Origin: Chitinophaga sp.
GTDB lineage: Bacteria > Bacteroidota > Bacteroidia > Chitinophagales > Chitinophagaceae
Direction: 5' to 3'
Assembly: GCF_017745275.1 (NCBI RefSeq)
Contig: NZ_JAGHZS010000001.1
Location: 496,001 to 560,000, forward strand
Length of the DNA stretch: 64,000 nt
The notes beneath the pieces were generated by a model, which saw only the letters and a list, made by a program, of their open reading frames with translations, was not told the origin of the DNA and ran no database searches. The translations under genes were made by a program, and so were the position numbers. Each line of letters opens with the position of its first letter. Positions within the stretch are counted from its first letter, which is position 1. Positions 16,772-26,128 of the stretch are shown one piece after another.

Positions 16772-18385
16772 TTAATTGCCCAGGTACAGGGTTACACCAG
16801 ATGCATCATTATCAAGCAAATTCGTGTATATCTGCTCGTCGGCGCCTATTTCCACGGGAATATACCTGTTGGAGCGGCGCCAATAAACCGGGTCCAGCAC
16901 AAATGTTAATGCATTTTCCCGCAGAAAGGTATTCGCATTTTTATAGCTGGCAGCAAAATATCCGGGGAGTGGTATATGATGACTTTCCTGGGTAGCCAAC
17001 GGCCTTGTCCAATATTGTCCTATATAAAAGTAAATACGATTAGCCGTTGTTTGTAATGGTAAAAAAATACTATCGTGCGCCACTATAAAACGGGAGTAAA
17101 AAGAATCCGGTGTTTGCACCAGCGCTACCATGGGCACATCCAGCCTGTTTAACAACAGCAGGCTTTGCCGGTGTAGTGAATCAGAAAAAGAAGCATCAGC
17201 CGGATCAATAGAAGTATCCTCGTCCGCTTTTATTTCGTCCAACCGGAATGATGGCGTATAAGGCAGACCAGTTAACTTCTTCATGAAATCCGGCCCATAC
17301 ACATCATCGCCGGTTTTAGGAGCAGGCGTTGTGGTGTCTATTCCCATTCGTGCTGTCATTGCCTGCTCCAGTTGCCCGAGCAGGGAGTTCATGGGAAGCC
17401 GGGTACGCATATTCGCCAACAAATCGGCTTCTTTACGTAACCGGGCTGCGGGGCTGCTTTTAGGCATGCTATCCATCTTACGGATACCCATTGTAATAAT
17501 GGCTACACCCACCAATGCCAGTATCAGCCGGCCTGCATTTCTATCAGTAAGCCAATAAGGCCTGATGCGATAGGTCAGCGATCCCAACAGATCTACCAGT
17601 GGCCGGTCCTTTATCTTATATGCCTGTAATTCTTTCTTTCGTACCTGTAATCGCTCCTGTACAAAATCTGTGGTGCGTAATTGTGCTACTAATGTCAGCA
17701 CCTGTTGGCCCCGCCTCAAATCTGTTTTATAAATAGCAAGTGCCAGGTTAATCAGGCTAATTCCATAATCACTTCTCCACTTTTCAAACTCCGCTGGCAG
17801 TATATTCAGTTGCGTGATCAACGTTGCATTTGCAAACCGTTCAAAACGCTTCCACTTATACCTGTTGGTATCAATTGCAGCGTTCAGTCCGTTATCCAGC
17901 GCTTTGAGGTAACGCAGCACGTGCCGGTAGCTGATGGTGATATGGGGACCATCCAGCAGCAACGGGCTACTAAAGAGATATTGAAGTGTAGCAACATCCT
18001 GCGTTTTCAGACTGTTTACCACACCGGTAGTAAACATCGGCTCGTAATAGGGCGCTATAAAGGAAAGGAATGCGCTATCATGATACAAGGGATGATCCAC
18101 TATCTGCGCGGTCATGTCACCTGTTTGCAGGAAACGTGAGAGCACAGGATCCGCGGCTATTTGCTGATGATATTGCAGTTCCTGCGAAGATTGCAACCGG
18201 TCGAAAAACAGCAACAGGTCATTTTTACTGAGCAACTGCCCGTTGACCCGTAACATTTTATCATCTGCTAATTCCAGTTCTGCCAATGATTTTTTCCGGA
18301 GAAGGGATACCGCGTTATTATCCCGCAAATCAACGGGGCCGCCATGCAGTACAGTCAGAAAGTCCAGTGGGTTCAGGTATTTCAT
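16772..18385 (-). CDS. Membrane-anchored protein of unknown function (paralogue 1, next to Hsp70)
   Basis: A 537-residue protein I do not recognise. It is a clear paralogue of the next gene: both begin MKYLNP, share VSLLRKK near residue 26, LSRFL, AFLSFIAPxYEP and LQYLF blocks in the N-terminal ~150 residues, and DVYGP, LVQTPDSFYSRF and DRYIPVEI blocks in the C-terminal half. One hydrophobic segment at about 282-300 separates a mostly helical N-terminal region, probably cytoplasmic, from a C-terminal domain. No signal peptide, J-domain HPD or known catalytic motif is visible. It is last in a five-gene minus-strand run and abuts the Hsp70 gene tail to tail. Confidence 0.8.
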   Translation of the reverse strand: MKYLNPLDFLTVLHGGPVDLRDNNAVSLLRKKSLAELELADDKMLRVNGQLLSKNDLLLFFDRLQSSQELQYHQQIAADPVLSRFLQTGDMTAQIVDHPLYHDSAFLSFIAPYYEPMFTTGVVNSLKTQDVATLQYLFSSPLLLDGPHITISYRHVLRYLKALDNGLNAAIDTNRYKWKRFERFANATLITQLNILPAEFEKWRSDYGISLINLALAIYKTDLRRGQQVLTLVAQLRTTDFVQERLQVRKKELQAYKIKDRPLVDLLGSLTYRIRPYWLTDRNAGRLILALVGVAIITMGIRKMDSMPKSSPAARLRKEADLLANMRTRLPMNSLLGQLEQAMTARMGIDTTTPAPKTGDDVYGPDFMKKLTGLPYTPSFRLDEIKADEDTSIDPADASFSDSLHRQSLLLLNRLDVPMVALVQTPDSFYSRFIVAHDSIFLPLQTTANRIYFYIGQYWTRPLATQESHHIPLPGYFAASYKNANTFLRENALTFVLDPVYWRRSNRYIPVEIGADEQIYTNLLDNDASGVTLYLGN

Positions 18386-18415
18386 CTGACAGCAAAATAA
18401 GGAAAAACCACAAAA

Positions 18416-20062
18416 CTATTCTCCTACCTTCAATTGTATACCATTAGTATTGCCCGACAACAGCCTCAGTACCAGCCGTTCCTCCGAAGAAACGGTTATT
18501 TCCACGGGAATATACCTGTCTGATGTTTTCCAGTAATTAGGGTCCAATAAAAACTGCAGGGTGGAGTTACGCAGAAAAAGATCGTGATCCCTGGCTGGCT
18601 GCATAAACAAACCCTTTACGGTGTAATCGGGAACATAATCCATATGCTTATAGCCTTCCCAGTCAGGATTCCACAGATCACCTACATAGAAGAACACTTT
18701 ACTGAGCAATAGTGGTAATGGCATAAATGCGCTATCCTGTGGACTTACAAAGCGGGAATAAAAAGAGTCGGGTGTTTGTACCAATACAATCAATCCACTT
18801 TTCTGTCGGTTAAATACGAGTAAATGATGCGAGTGTCGTACATCGCGCCAGGCACTATCTTCTGGCACTGGCGGTTTCGAATGATCGAATAAAGGCTGCA
18901 CAAAAGATTCTCCCACACGGCCCTGATGACTGAGCGCTTCCATAAATGCAGGACCATATACATCCTCGCCTGTAGTCAGTGATTTGAGTACTGGATGTTT
19001 CTCCACACCTTCCTTTGGTGCGTAAAGATTTACTGAAAGCTGCGATAACAGGTATTCCATTGTCCAATAAGTGCGGGAGCTGGAAAAGACATTGTTTTCG
19101 GCTGCTGCAAATTGCCGGGGTCCTTCTTTCTTTTCAAATTGTGATCCTATCATGATCACCAGCACGGTGAATACGGTAGTGCCTATTTGTATCAGTCGTT
19201 CTCTGGTGAGTCCCCATTTGGCCAATAGCTTACCGAACGCCGTAGTAGGTTCCCGCCGGAACTTAGGAGCCCCTCCGCCACCTTCTTTTATATACGTGAT
19301 ATATCTAACAGCGTTTTCCTGCACATACGCCACGCTCTTCAGTTGTTGTACATTGGCTAACAGCGTTAATGCTTTTCCCGCATCGCCCTGTTCATATAAT
19401 ACCAGTGCCAGGTTGATCAGCAAAATCCCGTATTCACTTCTTTCCATATGAAAGGCCTCCGGCAGCACATTCCATAATTCTATCTGTGTAATGCTGATCC
19501 AATTTCCCACTGCAGTCTGTTTATCCCTCCCATGAATTTTCAATCCCTCTTTATGCCCTTCTATCAGGCGATACTGCTGTTTTAAAAAACGGAATATTTT
19601 ATCATAGCTCCGCTTCATACTTTCACCATCCAGTAATACAGGATTGGTAAAGAGGTATTGTAGCGGCTTTATCCGCTGCCGCTGCAAACTGCTAAGCACC
19701 TCATAGGTAAACAGCGGTTCATAAAATGGCGCTATAAAAGACAAGAAGGCTTTGTCTTTGTATAGTGCCGTTTCTATAAATAGTCCGGTGATACTACCTG
19801 TTCTCAGGAAACGGGATAACACCGGGTCTTTATTTATTTCCTGGTGAAAATATAAGGTGGTACTATCTTGTAGCTGATCAAAAAAATTCAGGAGGTCGTT
19901 CTTACTCCACCTTTCGCCTTTGATCTGTAATACCTTATCAGTGGAGAGTTCCAGTTCTGCCATCATTTTTTTCCGGAGAAGGGATACCGCGGCGGTATCT
20001 GTTGCATCTACAACAGCACCATTCATTTCTTCCAAAACGGCAACGGGATTAAGGTATTTCAT
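18416..20062 (-). CDS. Membrane-anchored protein of unknown function (paralogue 2)
   Basis: A 548-residue paralogue of the gene 30 bases downstream, with the same plan: helical N-terminal region with MKYLNP, VSLLRKK, SKNDLLNFFDQLQ, AFLSFIAPFYEP; one transmembrane segment at about 288-307; C-terminal domain with EDVYGPAFM, LVQTPDSFYSRFV, VFFYVGDLW and SDRYIPVEI. A glycine run (EGGGGAP) forms a linker before the membrane segment. The tandem pair probably arose by duplication and may form a heteromeric complex. Function is unknown; the position facing a GrpE-like/Hsp70 pair is the only hint. Confidence 0.8.
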   Translation of the reverse strand: MKYLNPVAVLEEMNGAVVDATDTAAVSLLRKKMMAELELSTDKVLQIKGERWSKNDLLNFFDQLQDSTTLYFHQEINKDPVLSRFLRTGSITGLFIETALYKDKAFLSFIAPFYEPLFTYEVLSSLQRQRIKPLQYLFTNPVLLDGESMKRSYDKIFRFLKQQYRLIEGHKEGLKIHGRDKQTAVGNWISITQIELWNVLPEAFHMERSEYGILLINLALVLYEQGDAGKALTLLANVQQLKSVAYVQENAVRYITYIKEGGGGAPKFRREPTTAFGKLLAKWGLTRERLIQIGTTVFTVLVIMIGSQFEKKEGPRQFAAAENNVFSSSRTYWTMEYLLSQLSVNLYAPKEGVEKHPVLKSLTTGEDVYGPAFMEALSHQGRVGESFVQPLFDHSKPPVPEDSAWRDVRHSHHLLVFNRQKSGLIVLVQTPDSFYSRFVSPQDSAFMPLPLLLSKVFFYVGDLWNPDWEGYKHMDYVPDYTVKGLFMQPARDHDLFLRNSTLQFLLDPNYWKTSDRYIPVEITVSSEERLVLRLLSGNTNGIQLKVGE

Positions 20063-20088
20063 ATCTCCCCAAAATACTAAAATTTGCT

Positions 20089-21342
20089 TTATGAAAATAA
20101 GAGATAAGCCAGCACCAGGGTTACCACCACGTTAAACGACTGGGCTATCAGGAACGCATATACGGGCTTCCTGCTTTCGGTACCCACCAGGTCTTTGAAA
20201 TTTGTTTCCAGTCCGATACTGGTAAACGCCAGCGCAAACCAGAGTCCCTGCAAACTTTTCAAAGGCCCTTTCAAAGTGGCCACTGTAGCCGGTGACACAA
20301 AAAAGGAAAATACCAGCGAAGCCAGGATAAACCCGATCACGAACTTGGGGAACCGTTCCCAGATTACTTTTAACGTAGGCTTGGTATTGGCATCACCGGC
20401 ATTGGGATGTTTGGTATAAGTCCAATAAACAGAAATGGCAAAAGCCGCAATACCAAGTAATACATTTTGCGAAAACTTCACAATGGTACTCACTTTTAAT
20501 GCAGTTTCCCCTACCAGTGAACCAGAAGCCACTACAGCGCCGGTAGTATCAATACTGCCACCCAGCCATGCCCCGGTTACCGCTTCCGGGAAGTTAAAAT
20601 GCTTTGCAATGACCGGCATAAAAATCATCATTGGAATGGCGGTAATCAATACCAGAGAAATTACCAGCGATAACTTCTTTGCATCTCCCTTAATGGCACC
20701 GGAAGTAGCAATCGCCGCAGACACTCCACAAATAGATACCGCGCTGGAAAGCATCATCGTGAGCTCATTGTCTATTTTCAGGCGCTTACATACCCAATAG
20801 GAAAAATACCAGACTGATAATACCACCGCCAATGCCTGGATCAAACCCAGGCCACCCGCTTTCATCACATCTGAAAAAATGATAGTGGTACCCAGTAACA
20901 CCAATCCAATCTTTACAAAAAACTCTGAGGTGAGTGATTCCCGGAACCAGGCGGGTAAAGAAAAAAGATTGCCTATCAACAGCCCGATAATCAAACTGAA
21001 AATCACCGCTTCCAATCCGTAATTATTTAACGTGGCATTGCCGGCTACAATCAGCGCCAGCGTTGTTAATACAAACACCACAGGGAAAACCAGCAAGGTA
21101 TTTTTTATTGATTTGCCGGTTAAGAAAGATCCCAGTAAGGCAATGAGAATCACGTAAATAAATTGCGCGACGATTTTCAGGAGATTGGCACCGGCCAGTA
21201 CTTTACCAGTTAAATCGTCCGTACTGGCCCATTTGTATTCAGGTATAGCCACTGCTACACCGGCCATCGAAAGAAGAATGATCAGGAAGCCAAGCACCAC
21301 AATGGCCCAGTCTTCCTGCAAATAAGATTTTACTACAGGCAT
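20089..21342 (-). CDS. YeiH/UPF0324 family putative sulfate exporter
   Basis: A 417-residue integral membrane protein with about ten hydrophobic helices. Family-typical segments include SLPAWFRESL, the glycine-rich MMLSSAVSICGVSAAIATSG helix and TGAWLGGSIDTTGAVVASG, the latter two being the conserved core of Cons_hypoth698/YeiH proteins. The family is annotated as putative sulfate exporters, with weak experimental support. It lies 26 bases upstream of paralogue 2 and 25 bases downstream of the CrtI-like gene, so it is probably in the same operon. Confidence 0.88.
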   Translation of the reverse strand: MPVVKSYLQEDWAIVVLGFLIILLSMAGVAVAIPEYKWASTDDLTGKVLAGANLLKIVAQFIYVILIALLGSFLTGKSIKNTLLVFPVVFVLTTLALIVAGNATLNNYGLEAVIFSLIIGLLIGNLFSLPAWFRESLTSEFFVKIGLVLLGTTIIFSDVMKAGGLGLIQALAVVLSVWYFSYWVCKRLKIDNELTMMLSSAVSICGVSAAIATSGAIKGDAKKLSLVISLVLITAIPMMIFMPVIAKHFNFPEAVTGAWLGGSIDTTGAVVASGSLVGETALKVSTIVKFSQNVLLGIAAFAISVYWTYTKHPNAGDANTKPTLKVIWERFPKFVIGFILASLVFSFFVSPATVATLKGPLKSLQGLWFALAFTSIGLETNFKDLVGTESRKPVYAFLIAQSFNVVVTLVLAYLLFS

Positions 21343-21367
21343 ATAGATTCATTAAGATAGTGACACT

Positions 21368-22798
21368 TTAAAACATATCCTTCAGCACCGTATTAGCGGC
21401 ATGGTATCCACACATGCCATGCACGCCGCCTCCGGGCGGTGTGGCAGACGAACAGATATAGATCCCTTTGGCGGAAGTCCGGTAAGGGTTCAGCCGCAAA
21501 GCCGGGCGCGTATACAATTGACGGATATCCAAAATTCCACCATTGATATCGCCGCCAACATAGTTCGGGTTATAGGCTTCCATCTGTTGGGTATTCATCG
21601 TATGCTTCGCCAGGATCAGGTCGCGAAAACCGGGTGCAAACCGCTCTACTTGTTTTTCTATGATGGCAGTCATATCCACATTGCTGCCATTAGGCACGTG
21701 GCAATAGGCCCAGGCCGTATGTTTTCCTACAGGCGCCCTTTCATCAAAGAGGCTTTGCTGTGTAAACAGTACATATGGCGATTCATTCAACCGGCCGTCG
21801 TAAGCGCGTTGTTCCGACAACGCTATTTCTTCGAACGTACCGCCCAGGTGCACCGTGCCCGCACGGCGACACGCTTCTGCAGTAAATGGAACGGGGCCAC
21901 TCAGCGCCCAATCTATTTTAAATACTCCCGGTCCATACCGGTAACGTGTCAATTGTTGCCTGTAACCCGCCGTAAACCGGTCGCCCGCAATGGTAAGCAA
22001 CTGTTTCGGCGTAAGATCAAACAGCACCGCATGATGCGATGGCAACTGCGATAGTGCGCTAACGTGCACGCCTGTTTGAATTTTGCCGCCCAGCGCCACA
22101 AAGTATTGGGCCAGCGCATGCCCAATAGCCTGTGATCCGCCTTTCGGCACAGGCCAGCCATGCTGGTGCCCAACTGCGGTAAGTATCATACCAATAGCAG
22201 CAGACGCTATATTGGTCAGCGGCTGAATGGCGTGGGCACACATGCCCGCCCATAGCCCTTTCGCTGCAGTAGTAGTAAATCTTTTAGACACGGCCGCTGC
22301 TGAACGCAGGGCATTCCATCCAAACTTCGCCATGATCAGCGGATGACGCGGAATGGCAAAAGGGCCCAGGCTATCTTCCGCTACCAATCCCCAATGATCG
22401 GCTACCGGTTGAATCAGCCGGCGGTAAGCCTGTTCATCGTTACCAAGAGCTGCTGCCGTTTCATCCAGCGACCGGGCCAGGAAAGCGGCGGTACCATCAT
22501 CAAAAGGATGGGCCGCTGCCAACGGCGGCTGTATAAACGATAACCCATAATCTGCCAGTGGAAGTGTGGAAAAAAACGGAGAACCCATCGCCATCGGGTG
22601 TACAGCGGAACAAACATCATGGTAAAAACCGGGCAACGTCAGCTCCTGCGTACGCATACCACCACCAATGGTATCTTTTGCTTCCAGCAGTAATACAGAT
22701 ACTCCCGCCTGCTGCAGGCGTATGCCCGCAGCCAGGCCGTTAGGCCCCGATCCTACTATGATAACATCGAACTCTTTTTTTTCCATGGCTGCTGGCAT
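21368..22798 (-). CDS. CrtI-like FAD-dependent oxidoreductase
   Basis: A 476-residue flavoprotein of the phytoene desaturase/PYROXD2-like group. The N-terminal dinucleotide-binding motif is IVGSGPNGLAAGIRL with LLEAKDTIGGGMRT after it; the C-terminal FAD motif is YICSSATPPGGGVHGMCGYH. No other carotenoid genes are nearby, so a carotenoid role is doubtful and the substrate is open. Met5 (at 22786) is an alternative start. It is 60 bases downstream of the GAF gene and 25 bases upstream of the YeiH-like gene. Confidence 0.85.
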   Translation of the reverse strand: MPAAMEKKEFDVIIVGSGPNGLAAGIRLQQAGVSVLLLEAKDTIGGGMRTQELTLPGFYHDVCSAVHPMAMGSPFFSTLPLADYGLSFIQPPLAAAHPFDDGTAAFLARSLDETAAALGNDEQAYRRLIQPVADHWGLVAEDSLGPFAIPRHPLIMAKFGWNALRSAAAVSKRFTTTAAKGLWAGMCAHAIQPLTNIASAAIGMILTAVGHQHGWPVPKGGSQAIGHALAQYFVALGGKIQTGVHVSALSQLPSHHAVLFDLTPKQLLTIAGDRFTAGYRQQLTRYRYGPGVFKIDWALSGPVPFTAEACRRAGTVHLGGTFEEIALSEQRAYDGRLNESPYVLFTQQSLFDERAPVGKHTAWAYCHVPNGSNVDMTAIIEKQVERFAPGFRDLILAKHTMNTQQMEAYNPNYVGGDINGGILDIRQLYTRPALRLNPYRTSAKGIYICSSATPPGGGVHGMCGYHAANTVLKDMF

Positions 22799-22858
22799 CG
22801 GTGGATGCGTCCTGCAAATAAAATATACAATTCACGGGAATGCAAACGCTTTTTAAAT

Positions 22859-25189
22859 TTACTCCGGTAATACAATCCCCACACGGATAGCCTGTAAACC
22901 ACTAAGTCCCTGCAAATCCTCCAGCTCCAGCTCTTCCATTTCCGGAAGTAATACGCCTGTATCCTGTAAATAACGGATAAAAGGCAGGTAATCTTCCACA
23001 TCCTTCCGATCGGAATAAATCAGGGCTATTTTATTGGGCTGGGTTAACCGTTCTTCTGTATCCCGGATATGCACTTTATCAATCCGCTTTTTGATCATCT
23101 GGTAGCGGATATTATAAGCACCCTCCACATCAAACTTGCGCTCATCGGCCCGGAAACTGATATCTATCGGATGATTATGCACAAAAATCAATTGCGTAGT
23201 GTGCAACTTCGTCGCCATCTTCGATAATAATCCGTGTGTAAGGCCGGCAATTGTCACCATAGACGACAACTGCCATAGCCGGAGGTTTTTCAGATGGAAA
23301 TGATCAAAAGGTTTATCCGGCGCAATAGACTGTCCAATGTAAATATCATACTCTACCCCATCTGTTCTGAACTTCTCAAAATAGCAGGGATAAGAGTCCT
23401 GTAACTTGTTTTTCTCAGATTCAAAAAAATCATTGATCGTTAAATTGATCAACTGCATGGCGCTTTCCAGCGCCGCTTTGTTAGCATCACCGGAGAGGCT
23501 TTGCAGGCACGCTTCAATAGTTGCTTTTGTTTTTGGAAACTGCAGCGCAATATGTCGTAAATACTGCACGGCTTCTTCGTTCAGGAAACGGTTCAATTCA
23601 TTTTCCTGGGAAGGGCTCAGCCGTTCTTCTACCAACTCTTGCTGCCATTGCTGGCAATGATAAATCATTTGTTTTAGCAGGTCATTTTCCTGCACGGCGC
23701 GCAGGCTGTCCAGCGTAGCAGCCAGTACACCCAACTGCGTTACGAGGTCGGCCACAATCGCTTTATTTCTTTCTACGGTAGAATTGCGGATGTCAATAGC
23801 ACCGTATAAAGGATATACCTGTTCAAAAAGAATGTTTTGAATAGTAGCCGGCAGATTTTTTTTGGTATGATACAGGTACTGCCATGCAGCTTCATTAAAC
23901 TTCCATTGTACAGCAGGTTGTATAGAAGTGAACTTCTCTTTGATCACCGATTCTATCTCCAGGTTAAATTCCTCTATATAAATCCGGAACAACTGGGCAA
24001 TAGCGCCCCTGGCAGGTTCCAGTAGTGCCAGGCTTTTATCGTCAAAAGTATCTTCACCCCAGGTATGTACTGCCACAATGCCTACCAGCTCCTGTAAATG
24101 AAACACTGGCATCAGTCCCAGCGACTTCACCCCCTGCTTGCGGAAATATTCCAGGAACGCATATTCCTTGCGGGTTTCGCGAAAAATGTCAGCAGAGAAA
24201 AAGTAGATGGGTCTATATGCAAACGCCTGGGCCTGGCGCGCAAATTCTTCCGGCGAAAGCCGGTCTTCTCCCCATACCTCAAACAAAATACCGGTACCTC
24301 CTTTCTCCAGGCTGTATACCGGTACCCCATTTACCCGCATGAAAGGAAACAGGTCGAATTCAATCTTACTGTTACGCACCAACGATTTAAGCGCCTGTAT
24401 CACCTCGTGAAAATTCTTTTCCGCTACCAGCGAGGTACGGGAAAGTCTTACTTTCTCTATATTTTCTATCGCCTGCTGTGCAGTAACATCCGTGACAGTA
24501 ATCACACAAAATCCGCGGCAACGGAACAGGTTCAGTGGCAGCAGTTCTTCCAGTATTTCAAAACCTCCGCCTTCGCTTAAATGGGCATATAACTGCACCA
24601 CATCCAGCTCCGGTAAAGGCCCGGTGGCAGTAACGTCTATAAAGTCTGTATTGATATTAACCGCGTAGTGCTGCAACAGCCCCGTGGCTTTGTTGATGCC
24701 CGAATGATGTTGCTCCCGGGTAACCGGTACAAAAAAATTATACAACCGTTGCAGTATAAAAGAATAAAACAGCTCCAGCCAGTCGCGCCGGTAATCCGCT
24801 GCCGTGCGGGTTACTTCGTACTTGCTGTATTCCAGCCGTACTTCCAGTAATTCATATAGAGGTTCCGTTCCATAAAACGTACCCGGGGAAAAAGGGAAGC
24901 TGAGGCCCCAGGCTACTTCATCTTCTGCTTTCATGGAAGGCGACAGGCAGGCATACACGTATTCCAGTAGTTCTGTATACTGTTGCGTATCTGCCAGGCT
25001 CATATCACATCGACAGATATTAGATGCTTCGAAACGACTCAGCGTTTCTGAATAAATACGACCTTTTACAGTATGTTCCTCACTGATCCGCTTCTTCAGC
25101 CACGATATAAAGGGTTCAAAGGAAATGGCGGCATCAATAGCCGGCGGCGGTCCTTTTTCTGCCGACGCATCCAATATGGTTGCTCGCAT
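22859..25189 (-). CDS. GAF domain protein, large cytoplasmic sensor-like
   Basis: A protein of 776 residues from the start at 25189 (796 if the upstream ATG at 25249 is used). I prefer the shorter form because an exact -7 box (TACCTTTG, minus strand, 25216-25223) lies inside the longer form. A GAF-like region is visible in the middle (YFRKQGVKSLGLMPVFHLQ, then LVGIVAVHTWGEDTFDDKSL). The rest is helical and unassigned; the C-terminal part contains LTHGLLSKMATKLHTTQLIF and a region with several basic and acidic clusters. No kinase, cyclase or DNA-binding motif is seen. It heads the minus-strand run leading to the two unknown membrane paralogues. Confidence 0.75.
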   Translation of the reverse strand: MRATILDASAEKGPPPAIDAAISFEPFISWLKKRISEEHTVKGRIYSETLSRFEASNICRCDMSLADTQQYTELLEYVYACLSPSMKAEDEVAWGLSFPFSPGTFYGTEPLYELLEVRLEYSKYEVTRTAADYRRDWLELFYSFILQRLYNFFVPVTREQHHSGINKATGLLQHYAVNINTDFIDVTATGPLPELDVVQLYAHLSEGGGFEILEELLPLNLFRCRGFCVITVTDVTAQQAIENIEKVRLSRTSLVAEKNFHEVIQALKSLVRNSKIEFDLFPFMRVNGVPVYSLEKGGTGILFEVWGEDRLSPEEFARQAQAFAYRPIYFFSADIFRETRKEYAFLEYFRKQGVKSLGLMPVFHLQELVGIVAVHTWGEDTFDDKSLALLEPARGAIAQLFRIYIEEFNLEIESVIKEKFTSIQPAVQWKFNEAAWQYLYHTKKNLPATIQNILFEQVYPLYGAIDIRNSTVERNKAIVADLVTQLGVLAATLDSLRAVQENDLLKQMIYHCQQWQQELVEERLSPSQENELNRFLNEEAVQYLRHIALQFPKTKATIEACLQSLSGDANKAALESAMQLINLTINDFFESEKNKLQDSYPCYFEKFRTDGVEYDIYIGQSIAPDKPFDHFHLKNLRLWQLSSMVTIAGLTHGLLSKMATKLHTTQLIFVHNHPIDISFRADERKFDVEGAYNIRYQMIKKRIDKVHIRDTEERLTQPNKIALIYSDRKDVEDYLPFIRYLQDTGVLLPEMEELELEDLQGLSGLQAIRVGIVLPE

Positions 25190-25215
25190 AACGACTGGGA
25201 TTATTCTTTCGTTAT

Positions 25216-25223
25216 CAAAGGTA
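25216..25223 (-). promoter_or_regulatory. TAnnTTTG -7 box for the GAF-headed operon
   Basis: On the minus strand TACCTTTG occurs 26 bases before the ATG at 25189. No TTG at the -33 position; nearest is GTG. It argues that translation starts at 25189 and not at 25249. Confidence 0.4.
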
Positions 25224-25289
25224 TGGAATTTGGAAGGTGTAACACGCATACCATGGCTCGTTTATAGAAATAACTTACCTTGTTGAGCG

Positions 25290-25385
25290 GAAAGCATAAA
25301 GCAGAAAGCAAAAAGCTATTGTAGCGAATGACTAAAGCGTATGCTATCCGCTACAATAGCTTTTTGCTTTCTGCTTTATGCTTTC
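25290..25385. repeat. Class I heptamer-arm palindrome, copy D
   Basis: Perfect 37-base arms at 25290-25326 and 25349-25385 with a 22-base centre. Arms: heptamers GGAAAGC, ATAAAGC, AGAAAGC, AAAAAGC, then the core CTATTGTAGCG. Located between divergent gene starts (GAF protein and DUF1579 protein). Confidence 0.9.
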
Positions 25386-25429
25386 TGCTTCACACCCCTG
25401 TAATAACAACGTTTAAACAATCTCGCATC

Positions 25430-26002
25430 ATGAAAACGATCTACTTATTAACGGCTGCTTTATGCCTGTTAATCACCTCCAACACTTATGCACAGCAGGA
25501 TTCTGCTGCTATGATGAAGGCCTGGATGGACTATATGACCCCGGGGCCCATACATCAGAAAATGGCTATCGGCGATGGCGAGTGGACAGCCGACATGACC
25601 ATGTGGGATAAGCCGGATGGTCCTCCTACCAAAACCACCGGCGCCTGCGTGAACAAAATGATCCTGGGCGGCCGCTATTGCGAAAGCCGCTATACCGCCA
25701 ATATGATGGGAATGCCGTTTGAAGGCATTGGCACCATGGCGTATGATAACCAGCGTAAAGTATTTATTGATACCTGGATCGATAATATGGGTACAGGTAT
25801 CACCATCATGGAAGGCAACTGGAATGATGCCACTCACTCCCTGGAATTAAAAGGCAAAGTAGTAGATCCTCTTACGGGAAAAGACTGCTGGCTGCGACAG
25901 GTAACCACGTGGAAAGACAAAGACCACCAGGTGATGGAAATGTTCCGTAGCCAGGATGGGAACGAGCGCAAAGAAATGGAAATAGCGCTGACGAGGAAAT
26001 AG
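25430..26002 (+). CDS. DUF1579 domain secreted protein
   Basis: A 190-residue protein starting at 25430 with a good signal peptide (MKTIYLLTAALCLLI, cleavage near TYAQ). The DUF1579 pattern is visible: GDGEWTADMTMW, ILGGRYCESRY, FEGIGTMAYDNQRKVFIDTW and a closing MEMFRSQDGNERKEMEI. The family has a lipocalin-like predicted fold and no known activity. An upstream in-frame ATG at 25328 lies inside palindrome D and would remove the signal peptide from the N-terminus, so I rejected it. Confidence 0.88.
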   Translation: MKTIYLLTAALCLLITSNTYAQQDSAAMMKAWMDYMTPGPIHQKMAIGDGEWTADMTMWDKPDGPPTKTTGACVNKMILGGRYCESRYTANMMGMPFEGIGTMAYDNQRKVFIDTWIDNMGTGITIMEGNWNDATHSLELKGKVVDPLTGKDCWLRQVTTWKDKDHQVMEMFRSQDGNERKEMEIALTRK

Positions 26003-26008
26003 CTTAGG

Positions 26009-26128
26009 AGCAGAAAGCGGAAAGCAAAAAGCAAAAAGCTATTGTAGTGGATGATTAAAGCGAATGTTATATTCACATTAGTTCATTCGCTACAATAGCT
26101 TTTTGCTTTCCGCTTTCCGCTTTCTGCT
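26009..26128. repeat. Class I heptamer-arm palindrome, copy E
   Basis: 39-base arms at 26009-26047 and 26090-26128. They pair along their length except for one heptamer: the left arm has GGAAAGC-AAAAAGC where the right arm has GGAAAGC-GGAAAGC. The core is AGCTATTGTAG. Located between convergent genes; the AraC stop codon TAA begins at its edge. Confidence 0.85.

Noticed and set aside
16772..20062. Possible J-domain in the two unknown paralogues next to Hsp70
   Set aside because: The HPD tripeptide and J-domain helix pattern are absent in both proteins.
21368..22798. Carotenoid biosynthesis cluster around the CrtI-like gene
   Set aside because: No crtB, crtY or other isoprenoid genes nearby; the gene belongs to a broader amine oxidase/PYROXD2-like group.
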